A stretch of DNA of 9,471 bases from Gammaproteobacteria bacterium (lineage in GTDB: Bacteria; Pseudomonadota; Gammaproteobacteria; Steroidobacterales; GCA-2729495). Where the stretch lies: positions 1-9,471 of the forward strand of contig JAKLLP010000059.1 in the NCBI GenBank assembly GCA_023150055.1, given 5' to 3'. Positions 1 through 6,316 of the stretch are shown here, one piece after another (position 1 is the first letter of the stretch; the number at the start of each line of letters is the position of its first letter). Both the position numbers and the translations under genes were made by a program. A model generated the notes under the pieces. It worked only from the letters and a program-made list of their open reading frames with translations, did no database searches and was not told where the DNA came from.

Positions 1-468
1 GCGGAACGCGCAGGCATCGTCCGCTCCGGCCTGGCTGTCGCGCCAGAACGCCGCGCCCTTGCACTTGAACCGTCCGGCGTAAGGGGTCTTGTCGATCTGC
101 GGATCCCAGCTCCAGCGCTCGGTGCCCTTCACCGGATCGAGCGCGAAGATCTTGTTGAACGGATCGCAGACGACGAGATGCCCGCCAGCCTCCGGCGGCA
201 GCAGGATGGGGGTCGCCTGGAAGTCGATCATCGGCCGCAGGTCGGGGTTGTTCTTCACCGCGCCGGTGCGAAACTGCCAGGCAAGCTCCAGTTCCCCGAC
301 ATTGCCGCGATTGATCTGGTCGAGCGTCGAGTAGCGACTGCCGCCCGGATCCCCGCCGTAGGCGGTCCAGCCCTGCGCGGCCGCGCTGCCCGCGGCAAGC
401 AACAGGCTGCCGAGCAGCGCGATGATGTGCCGGCATACCGCCAGCAGGTGAACTCCGGATCCGGTCAT
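1..468 (-). CDS. PQQ-dependent dehydrogenase, N-terminal part (cut by left edge)
   Basis: This is the first 156 codons of a gene that continues past base 1; no stop is reached. The start ATG (468-466) has a strong ribosome site, GGAGAGG, about 5 nt upstream. Residues 1-31 form a signal peptide: a basic n-region, a leucine/alanine core, and an AAA-Q cleavage point. The mature protein begins GWTAYGGDPGGSRYSTLDQI followed by NRGNV and LAWQFRTG. This is the opening blade of quinoprotein dehydrogenases of the glucose-dehydrogenase-like group; later come FALDP, GTERW and CKGAAFWRD. Known members oxidise sugars or alcohols in the periplasm with PQQ and pass electrons to quinones or cytochromes. Membrane-bound glucose dehydrogenase has several N-terminal membrane helices; this one has only the signal peptide, so a soluble periplasmic enzyme is more likely. 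It lies 36 nt downstream of the chorismate lyase-like gene, same strand, probably one operon. The substrate cannot be told because the catalytic part is missing. Confidence 0.88.
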   Translation of the reverse strand, partial: MTGSGVHLLAVCRHIIALLGSLLLAAGSAAAQGWTAYGGDPGGSRYSTLDQINRGNVGELELAWQFRTGAVKNNPDLRPMIDFQATPILLPPEAGGHLVVCDPFNKIFALDPVKGTERWSWDPQIDKTPYAGRFKCKGAAFWRDSQAGADDACAFR

Positions 469-504
469 CAAGGCCTCTCCAGCTGCTGCCCGCAGTATCC
501 GCAT

Positions 505-1107
505 TCAGAAAGGGAAGCGCTCGGTGATCAGCATCAGCGGCCGCCCATCGGCGAGCAGCCGGTAGCTGCGCACCAGGAAGTCGCCGGCGTGGCAGGCAGC
601 GACTTCGGGCGGCACGGCCTCCGGCCGTTCCCTGCCGTACCAGAGCGCCTCGCGCCGTGACTCCACCCCCGCTTCGATGAGGATGCGGCCGATGCCGCCG
701 CCGGCGCGCTCGAGGCCGCGGTGCATCTCCGGGGGGATGCGCCCGACCGCAATCGAGGAATCCGCCCAGGTATAGAAGCGTCCCGAGAGCGTCCCGCGCA
801 GCATGACGCGGCGACGGATGACCGCCTCGCCGGCGTCGAGCTCGAGCCAGCGCTCCGGTGCCGCGAGCGTGAACTCCTGCTGGTCGAGCCTCAGCACCTC
901 GACAGGCTCGAGCGCCCAGGCCTCCAGGAACTGCGTGACCGTGCCGTCGATCACCAGCAGCGCGCGCTGGAAGGGGCTCAGCGTCGCGATATCGACGGGC
1001 GCCACACCCGGCGGTCGCTCCGCGCGGGCGACGAACACGCGCGCCAGCGGATCGAAGCTCGCCGCCGGCTCGCTGCCGGGCTGGCGTGTTGCAGAGATCG
1101 CATTCAT
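505..1107 (-). CDS. chorismate lyase-like protein (DUF98/Rv2949c family)
   Basis: A 200-residue protein matching, by its motifs, the DUF98 branch of chorismate pyruvate-lyases. In Mycobacterium Rv2949c that branch turns chorismate into 4-hydroxybenzoate and pyruvate. Visible landmarks are LSPFQRALLVIDGTVTQFLE (residues 43-62), the arginine-rich strand RRRVMLRG (98-105), WADSSIAVGRIP (115-125), GGIGRIL (137-143), FLVRSYRL (177-184) and the C-terminal LMLITERFP (191-199) with a conserved Glu. The frame stays open to a GTG at 1191 (228 residues), but the extra 28 residues look unlike the family and neither start has a good ribosome site. I chose the ATG at 1107-1105 on family length. A TAGAAT element at 1120-1115 just before it could be a -10 box, which would leave almost no leader. 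The PQQ dehydrogenase follows 36 nt downstream. The family is fairly sure; the exact reaction is inferred, and a role outside ubiquinone synthesis is possible. Confidence 0.8.
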   Translation of the reverse strand: MNAISATRQPGSEPAASFDPLARVFVARAERPPGVAPVDIATLSPFQRALLVIDGTVTQFLEAWALEPVEVLRLDQQEFTLAAPERWLELDAGEAVIRRRVMLRGTLSGRFYTWADSSIAVGRIPPEMHRGLERAGGGIGRILIEAGVESRREALWYGRERPEAVPPEVAACHAGDFLVRSYRLLADGRPLMLITERFPF

Positions 1108-1304
1108 GCGTGAAATTCTAGAACCTATCTCGAAACGTCGCGAGCGGGCCTCAGCCGGGTGAAGACGCAGCCAGGAAACCGCAGCATACACGCTACGTGC
1201 CGGCCGTTACCGCCCTTGCGGCGGGGTGTCTGCGCCGTCGCCGCCGCCCTCGTTCATCGATACTCGCTGTGGGCACAGGCCCCCGCCTCCCGACGGTACC
1301 GCCG

Positions 1305-1333
1305 TTGCACATCGTCGAGATATTTGTGATACA
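1305..1333 (+). promoter_or_regulatory. candidate sigma70 promoter of the tandem hydrolase gene
   Basis: TTGCAC (1305-1310) and GATACA (1328-1333) are separated by 17 nt. A TG dinucleotide one base before the second hexamer gives an extended -10 arrangement (TGTGATACA). Each hexamer matches consensus only at about half its positions. The position, about 33 nt before the ATG at 1366, fits a promoter for the hydrolase gene. This is a pattern match only. Confidence 0.3.
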
Positions 1334-1365
1334 GAACGCCAGGTTCTTCTGCCGGGGCTGTCCCC

Positions 1366-3057
1366 ATGAGCGCTGAGATCACCCGCCACTTCGTGACGAT
1401 CGACGGCCGCTGGGGACCCCGCCAGGTGCATTACCGGCGCGCCGGCAGCGGTCCGGCGGTGCTGCTCCTGCACCAGTCGCCGCAATCCTCGCGCGAGCAG
1501 GTCGAGCTGATGCAGCACTGGGCCCTGCATTTCACGGTGCTGGCACCCGACAGCCCGGGCTACGGACAGTCCGATGCACTCGGTCCCGCCACCGTCCCGA
1601 TGGAAGGCTTCGCCGATGCGACCCTCGAGTTCGCCGATGCCATCGGCTTGCGCCGCTTCGGGGTATACGGTTATCACACCGGCTCGAGCGTCGGGCTGTG
1701 GCTCGCCGCGCGCCATCCCGAGCGCGTCACCGCGCTCGCCGCCAACGGCCTGGCGCAGTTCACCGCTGCGGAGATCGACAACATCCTGGCTCATTACCTG
1801 CCGCCCGTCGTGCCCGCCTGGGACGGCAGCCACCTGGCATGGCTGTGGGGCCGCGTGCGCGAGCAGACCGTGTTCTTCCCGTGGCACGATCGCAGCGAAG
1901 CGGCCCGCCTGGCCCTCGACATGCCCACCGCCGAGCGCCTGCAGGCGAGCCTGGTCGATTTCCTGCGGGCGGGCGACAACTACGCAATCGCCTATCGCGC
2001 CGCCTTCGAATCCCGGCCCGGGACGCTCTTCCCGGCGCTGCGCACGCCGCTGCTCGTCACCGCCGTCGACGGCGATCCACTGCAGGCGCATCTCGCCCGT
2101 TACCAGGGCCTGCCGGCCGGGGCGCAGACCGCGCCCGTCCGCTCGACGAAGGAAGCGCTCGATCTCTCCCTGCAACACCTGCTGGCCCACCGCGGCGATA
2201 GCTGCCCGGCCCCGGTGGCCACCCGCCCCATCGCAGGGCGGCTGTGGCGGAACATGGTCCGTACGCAGCACGGCGCGCTCCAGGTGCGGCTCGAGCACTC
2301 CGGCCGGGAGGAGCCCGTGCTGCTGCTGCATCATGCGGGGCAGTCGTCGGAAACGAGCATGCGGCTGGCCAGCCCGCTACTCACGCAGCGGCCGATGATC
2401 ATTCCCGACCTGCCCGGCCACGGTGATTCCGATGCACCGTCGCGACTCGATGCGCTCTCGGTAGCCGAGTGCGCGGCGGCCGCGGGCGAGGTCGCTGGCC
2501 GGCTCGGGTTCAACGAGGTCGTCCTCGTCGGCCAGGGCACCGGCGCCTGCACGGCGTTGCGGCTGGCCGAACTCGGCGGGCTGCGACGCCCGCGGCTCGC
2601 CCTGCTCGATCTCCCGTCGCTCGGCGCACACCAGCGCGAGGCCTGGCGTCAGCACGGCCTGCCTTCGACGGCGCCGCAGTGGCATGGCGGGCACCTGCTG
2701 CTCGCCTGGCACCTGCTGCGCGACGGGCGGCTGTTCTTCCCGTGGTTCGAGCGCACGCGCCAGGGCGCGTTGCCTGGAGAACCCGACCTCGATGAACAGC
2801 GACTGCAGCTCGAGCTGCTCGACCTTCTGAAGGCATCCGGACACTGGCAAGCGCTGCTGAACGATGCGCTGGATTTTCCGCTGACCGATGCCCTGTACCG
2901 GGCACGCGACACGGTCGTCCTCGGCGCGTCCCGCGCCAGTGCATGGCGCGAGGCGACGCGTGCGGCGGCCCGCACCGCCGATGATCTGCCGGTCATCGAA
3001 CTCGCCGCAGACACGGCCACCTGGTTACCCGCGCTGATCAGGGGCCTGCGGATCTGA
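1366..3057 (+). CDS. tandem alpha/beta-hydrolase-fold protein with both nucleophile elbows degenerate
   Basis: A 563-residue fusion of two alpha/beta-hydrolase domains, about twice the usual 270-300 residues. Domain 1 (about 10-275) has the oxyanion-loop strand LLLHQSP (33-39), PDSPGYGQSD (61-70) and an elbow GYHTG (102-106), where the usual Ser is His104. Domain 2 (about 295-563) has LLLHHAG (319-325), PDLPGHGDSD (347-356) and an elbow GQGTG (389-393), where the Ser is Gly391. Both cap regions carry FFPW (170-173 and 457-460) followed by similar helices (ERLQASLVDFL; QRLQLELLDLL), so the halves look like a duplication. No clear catalytic His appears at the end of either domain. There is no signal peptide, so it is probably cytoplasmic. 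From memory, a GYHTG elbow recurs in some single-domain proteins annotated as hydrolases, so domain 1 may belong to a natural subgroup. The start ATG has only a weak ribosome site. Function unknown: a His-nucleophile enzyme, a binding protein or a scaffold are all possible. Confidence 0.85.
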   Translation: MSAEITRHFVTIDGRWGPRQVHYRRAGSGPAVLLLHQSPQSSREQVELMQHWALHFTVLAPDSPGYGQSDALGPATVPMEGFADATLEFADAIGLRRFGVYGYHTGSSVGLWLAARHPERVTALAANGLAQFTAAEIDNILAHYLPPVVPAWDGSHLAWLWGRVREQTVFFPWHDRSEAARLALDMPTAERLQASLVDFLRAGDNYAIAYRAAFESRPGTLFPALRTPLLVTAVDGDPLQAHLARYQGLPAGAQTAPVRSTKEALDLSLQHLLAHRGDSCPAPVATRPIAGRLWRNMVRTQHGALQVRLEHSGREEPVLLLHHAGQSSETSMRLASPLLTQRPMIIPDLPGHGDSDAPSRLDALSVAECAAAAGEVAGRLGFNEVVLVGQGTGACTALRLAELGGLRRPRLALLDLPSLGAHQREAWRQHGLPSTAPQWHGGHLLLAWHLLRDGRLFFPWFERTRQGALPGEPDLDEQRLQLELLDLLKASGHWQALLNDALDFPLTDALYRARDTVVLGASRASAWREATRAAARTADDLPVIELAADTATWLPALIRGLRI

Positions 3058-3143
3058 GCAAGCGTTACGAGCAGCGGCCGCCCCGGGTTACCCGCTACGT
3101 GGTGCTCTGCCCTCGTTGCCGGTCACCGCGGGGCCCGGGCTGA

Positions 3144-3171
3144 TTGACCGGCCCCTTGGCTCCCGTATACT
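3144..3171 (+). promoter_or_regulatory. sigma70-type promoter of the OmpA-family gene
   Basis: TTGACC (3144-3149) and TATACT (3166-3171) are separated by 16 nt; both hexamers are five of six to consensus. Transcription should start near 3178, giving a leader of about 180 nt before the ATG at 3357. GGTCA at 3121-3125 and TGACC at 3145-3149 form an inverted repeat that overlaps the -35 box and could be an operator, but it is short. This is the best promoter-like sequence in the window. Confidence 0.6.
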
Positions 3172-3211
3172 GCGGGGCGTTCGGAAAACGTGCCGGTGCC
3201 TGCCCGGGGAT

Positions 3212-3266
3212 TGCGGCGCCGGACATTAATAATGACAGGCCAGCCTTGGGTCAGGCCGGCGCCGCA
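3212..3266 (+). promoter_or_regulatory. long stem-loop in the OmpA-gene leader
   Basis: TGCGGCGCCGG (3212-3222) is exactly complementary to CCGGCGCCGCA (3256-3266), a perfect 11-bp GC-rich stem. Within the 33-nt loop a smaller inverted repeat is possible: TGACAGG at 3233-3239 against CCT and GTCA at 3244-3253, with a bulge. The element lies between the predicted transcription start (about 3178) and the start codon at 3357. It is about 90 nt upstream of the ribosome site GAGGAG (3341-3346). It could stabilise the mRNA, bind a protein or small RNA, or act as an attenuator. There is no U-run after it, so it is not an obvious terminator. I do not recognise it as a known riboswitch. Confidence 0.45.
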
Positions 3267-3356
3267 GGATCCGCGGGCCGCACATCCGCTGACAGGACAG
3301 GGTACTCCCGGGGGGCGTGGCGCGGGGATTGAGGCACTTTGAGGAGACTCTGCACT

Positions 3357-4433
3357 ATGAAGCGCACGGCGATGGTCGTTTTGCTCGGCCTGATGAGCTG
3401 GTCAGCGCAGGCTGCCCAGGACGTACCAGGATGGCGGGTTGGTGCCGCCGCCAGTTTCAGCGACTTCGAGTGGGACGATGATCCGGACGGGCTGATCAAG
3501 GACAGCACCGTCGGCGTCAAGCTCCACGTCCAGTACCAGTTCAACAACTGGCTGGCCGTCGAGGGCGCCTATCACAACACCGGCGACTTCTAAGAGGTGT
3601 CGACTGCAGCACCGCCCAACGACGGCAACCTGGAACTGAGCTTCGACGGGTTCAGCGGGGCGGTGCTCGGCTACGTCCCTGTCCCGAACGAGGAGATCCG
3701 GGTCTACGGCAAGGTGGGCCTGTACGATTTCGACGACGAACTCGGCAGGAACGGGCGAGTGACCTCCAGCTCGTCGGAGGACGGCATCATGGCTGGCTTC
3801 GGCGCCGTCATCGACATCGCGGAGAACTTCGGCATCCGTGCCGATTTCGACTGGTTCGACGCCGAGGTCGGCGACCTGTGGTCGGTCAACCTGGGCCTGG
3901 AATACGCTTTCGGCAGGAAGGCGAAAAGCGCAGCCGTAGCGGCCGCTCCGCCTCCGCCGCCACCGCCGCCGCCCGTTGCAGCCCTGCCGCCGCCTGATTC
4001 CGATGGTGACGGCGTTGCCGACGCAGCCGATCGTTGCCCCGAAACCCCCGCGGGCGATCGGGTGGATCCGCGCGGCTGCTCCTGCGACGTCACGCGCCAG
4101 CTCCAGTTCGCGTTCGACTCCGCCGAGTTGAGCGAGGAGGACAAGGTCGTGCTCGACGAGGTGGCCGGCAACCTGATCACGCTCGGCTTCGTCAGCGGCA
4201 CCATAGAAGGCCATACCGATTCCGAGGGCGAGGCCGACTACAACATGGAGCTCTCCGAGCGCCGGGCGCAGGCCGCCGCCGCGTACCTCGAGGCGAAGGG
4301 CATCGCACCGGGTCGCCTGCGGGTGGTGGGCATGGGTGAGTCGATGCCGATCGCCGACAACGAAACCGAGGAAGGCCGCCGGCTGAACCGCCGCGTAGTG
4401 CTCCGCCGCGACGACTGCGACCAGGGCAGCTGA
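3357..4433 (+). pseudogene. OmpA-family outer membrane protein interrupted by an in-frame TAA
   Basis: Read through, the frame gives 358 positions. A signal peptide (1-19, ending AQA) is followed by an N-terminal beta-barrel (about 25-190), a proline linker with nine consecutive prolines, and a TSP3-like calcium-binding segment (DSDGDGVADAADRCPETPAG) with paired cysteines. A C-terminal OmpA peptidoglycan-binding domain then has FAFDSAEL, GHTDSEG and NMELSERRA, the usual Asp and Arg that hold diaminopimelate. Codon 79 (3591-3593) is TAA, in the middle of the barrel (GDF-stop-EV). The frame is the same on both sides, so one base substitution explains it, not a frameshift. The downstream frame could begin at the GTG at 3597, but an AGAGG touching that codon leaves no proper spacing. 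Such a product would also lack a signal peptide. The start ATG follows GAGGAG (3341-3346) by 10 nt. Either a recent pseudogene or a sequence error; the rest of the frame is intact. Confidence 0.85.
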
Positions 4434-4444
4434 CCACCCGTGCA

Positions 4445-4473
4445 GGGAACGGTTCCCTTTGGGAACCGTTCCC
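4445..4473. terminator. perfect hairpin between convergent genes, probable bidirectional terminator
   Basis: GGGAACGGTTCCC (4445-4457) and GGGAACCGTTCCC (4461-4473) are perfect reverse complements around a TTT loop, a 13-bp stem. Each arm is also itself a palindrome (GGGAAC-N-GTTCCC), so the element is two tandem small palindromes as well as one large one. It lies 11 nt after the OmpA-gene stop and 17 nt before the end of the GST gene on the other strand, where a shared terminator would be expected. The following plus-strand sequence is C-rich, with a short TTTT only at about 4486-4489. Rho-independent termination would therefore be imperfect, and a dispersed palindromic repeat is an alternative. 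Confidence 0.6.
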
Positions 4474-4490
4474 CCCCTGCTCCGCTTTTC

Positions 4491-5150
4491 CTACCCCGCC
4501 GATTTTCTTTTAGACCGGGCCGCATCCAGCGCCGCGCTCTCCTCGGCCAGGATCGACGCCCATGCCGGTCGTTCGCAAAGCCGCGCGAGCCAGGCCTCGA
4601 GGCGCGGCCAGCGGGCGGCAGGCAACTCGCCTTCGCCCTGCCGGTAGGTGATGAGCTGCGCGGCGATGGCGATATCGGCAACCGAGACCGCCTGCCCGAC
4701 AGCGAAGCCCTCGTCGGGTAATTCCTGCTCGAGGTAATCGAAGGCCTCGTCGCGCACCGCGGCCGCCTGGTCCAGCGCCTTCTCGTCGCCGGGCCTGGCG
4801 AGGAACAGCGGCTTCACCACGCGCTCGGCGAAAAACGGCACGGTCGCCTCGCGCAGGCGCGTGTCCGCGTACTCCTCCAGCCAGAGGGCACGGGCAAGCG
4901 GGGCCGCCTCGCGCGGATACAGCGGACGCGCAGGATAGGCGCGCTCCAGGTAGGCGATGATCACCGAGGAATCGGGCACTACGACGCCGGCGTCCTCGAG
5001 CACCGGGATCTTGCCGAGCGGGTGCAGTGTGCGGATCTTCGCGGAGCCCATGGCAGCCTGCTCGAAGCGGTACTCGATGCCCTTTTCCGCCAGCGCGAGC
5101 CGCACCTTGCGGGTAAAAGTCGAGAGGTTGATGCCGTAGAGAACCACCAT
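4491..5150 (-). CDS. glutathione S-transferase family protein
   Basis: A 219-residue cytosolic GST, normal length for the family. The N-terminal thioredoxin-like domain (about 1-75) starts VVLYGINLSTFTRKVRLAL, with Ser10/Thr11 in the position of the catalytic residue. It continues with HPLGKIPVLED, including the cis-proline Pro49, and PDSS (59-62), which binds the glutamyl part of glutathione. The helical C-terminal domain (about 85-205) contains SVADIAIAAQL (156-166), the conserved N-capping box that keeps the fold. Known members conjugate glutathione to electrophiles, open ether or epoxide bonds, or isomerise ring-cleavage products; the substrate here cannot be told. The start ATG (5150-5148) has a clear GGAGG about 7 nt upstream. 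The enone reductase lies 146 nt upstream on the same strand, so the GST may be the last gene of the regulator-reductase transcript or have its own promoter. The gene ends in TAG. Confidence 0.9.
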   Translation of the reverse strand: MVVLYGINLSTFTRKVRLALAEKGIEYRFEQAAMGSAKIRTLHPLGKIPVLEDAGVVVPDSSVIIAYLERAYPARPLYPREAAPLARALWLEEYADTRLREATVPFFAERVVKPLFLARPGDEKALDQAAAVRDEAFDYLEQELPDEGFAVGQAVSVADIAIAAQLITYRQGEGELPAARWPRLEAWLARLCERPAWASILAEESAALDAARSKRKSAG

Positions 5151-5167
5151 GGCCGCGCCTCCGCTGG

Positions 5168-5185
5168 AAAACCGCTCCGCAGCGG
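5168..5185 (-). terminator. weak terminator-like hairpin before the GST gene
   Basis: On the minus strand CCGCT, a four-base loop GCGG and AGCGG form a 5-bp stem, followed directly by TTTT. It lies between the end of the enone-reductase gene and the GST ribosome site, where it could end or attenuate the upstream transcript. The stem is short, so the call is tentative. Confidence 0.3.
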
Positions 5186-5296
5186 CGCAGTGTAACGGCT
5201 CGTGACGCCCTGCCGGAAACCTCGGGTGGCAGGGAACTTCAGCCGCTCGGAGAAATCGTTCAAGGCCTGCAGCACGACCGGGCTCGCCGCGGGAGA

Positions 5297-6307
5297 TCAG
5301 TCCTCGCCCAGCACGACCAGCGCCTTGCCGACGTTTTCACCGCGCATCAGGCGGGCGAAATGTTCACCGGTACGCTCGATGCCCGTTACGCGGTCTTCCC
5401 GGAAGCGGATCCTGCCGGCGGCGACCAGCGGCGCGAGCTCGTCGAAAAACTGCTGCCGCTGCGGCTCGAAGTCGTATACGACCAGGCCCTTCATCACGGC
5501 GCGCTTCATGATCGGCAGTCCGAGGTTGAAGCTGAACTGCCGCTCGGCATCCGGCGTGTTGTACTGCGTGATCAGGCCGCACAGCACGACGGTGCCGTAA
5601 GGCTTCAGCACGCCGAGCGCATCGACCAGCATCTGGCCGCCGACGTTGTCGTGATAGCAATCCGCGCCCTCGCCCACCGCGCGCTGCAAGTCCTGAAGGT
5701 ACGTCGGACGTTTGTAGTTGACGCAGGCCGAGAATCCGAACTCCTCGGTCACGAGGCGGCACTTCTCCTCGCTGCCCGCAATGCCGACCACGCGAGCGCC
5801 TCGCTGGATGGCGATCTGCCCGAAGGTCGCGCCCACCGGGCCGGCCGCAGCCGACACGAGCGCCGTCTGCCCGGCCTGAACGTCGGCGAGTTTCACCGCG
5901 CTCGCCCAGGCGGTGAGCCCCGGCATGCCGAGCACGCCGAGATACGCCGAGAGCGGCGCGCGGCGGGCGTCGACGACGAAGGTCCGCTCCCCGTCGCACA
6001 CCGAGTACTCCTGCCAGCCGCCGATATGACGCACCCAGTCACCCTCGCGGAAACCGGCGTGTCGCGAGCGGATCACCTCGCCCACCGTCTCTGCCGGCGG
6101 CATGTCCCCTGCGCCGAGTGGCGCGCCATCGTAACGGCCCGCGATCGCCGGGCGCTGGTACGGATCGAGCGAGATGTAACGGTGCCGGACGAGGAACTCG
6201 CCGGCCGCCGGCTCGGGCACTGCCGCTTCCGTCATGCGGAAGTCCTCCGGCTGCGGCACGCCCTCGATGGCCCGGCACAGCACGACCCTGTGGTTCCTGT
6301 CGGGCAT
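5297..6307 (-). CDS. zinc-free NADP-dependent enone/alkenal reductase (PTGR/LTB4DH group of MDR)
   Basis: A 336-residue medium-chain reductase of the group that includes prostaglandin reductase, plant alkenal double-bond reductases and bacterial CurA/YncB proteins. These reduce the carbon-carbon double bond of alpha,beta-unsaturated ketones and aldehydes with NADPH. Landmarks are ISLDPYQRP (45-53), GMPGLTAW (127-134), the Rossmann loop AAAGPVGATFGQIA (153-166), GSEEKC (178-183), NYKR (197-200) with the lysine that contacts the NADP phosphate in the family, and DNVGG (220-224). It ends VGKALVVL. The structural zinc cysteines and zinc ligands of alcohol dehydrogenases are absent, as expected. 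The start ATG lies 9 nt after the GntR-gene stop without a strong ribosome site, which suggests translational coupling in one operon. In this setting it may reduce an enone intermediate formed after the Rieske oxygenase step; that is inference. Confidence 0.9.
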   Translation of the reverse strand: MPDRNHRVVLCRAIEGVPQPEDFRMTEAAVPEPAAGEFLVRHRYISLDPYQRPAIAGRYDGAPLGAGDMPPAETVGEVIRSRHAGFREGDWVRHIGGWQEYSVCDGERTFVVDARRAPLSAYLGVLGMPGLTAWASAVKLADVQAGQTALVSAAAGPVGATFGQIAIQRGARVVGIAGSEEKCRLVTEEFGFSACVNYKRPTYLQDLQRAVGEGADCYHDNVGGQMLVDALGVLKPYGTVVLCGLITQYNTPDAERQFSFNLGLPIMKRAVMKGLVVYDFEPQRQQFFDELAPLVAAGRIRFREDRVTGIERTGEHFARLMRGENVGKALVVLGED

Positions 6308-6316
6308 GGCGGTCGG

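Noticed and set aside
1207..2334. A 375-codon minus-strand frame opposite the tandem hydrolase
   Set aside because: The plus frame has clear hydrolase motifs, while this one is low-complexity Gly/Arg/Gln-rich with no family resemblance.
3591..3593. Reassignment of TAA to a sense codon
   Set aside because: No gene in the window ends in TAA (TGA and TAG are used), but no other recognisable gene has an internal TAA either. Bacterial TAA reassignment is not known, and a point mutation or sequencing error is far simpler.
3597..4433. Independent gene starting at the GTG after the internal stop
   Set aside because: It starts in mid-barrel, has no signal peptide and no correctly spaced ribosome site. 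It is the downstream part of the interrupted OmpA-family gene.
4979..5275. A 98-codon minus-strand frame overlapping the GST start (begins MLQALNDFSERLKFPATRG)
   Set aside because: Its second half is the GST sequence in another frame. The first 35 residues resemble nothing that I know, and there is no ribosome site to favour it.
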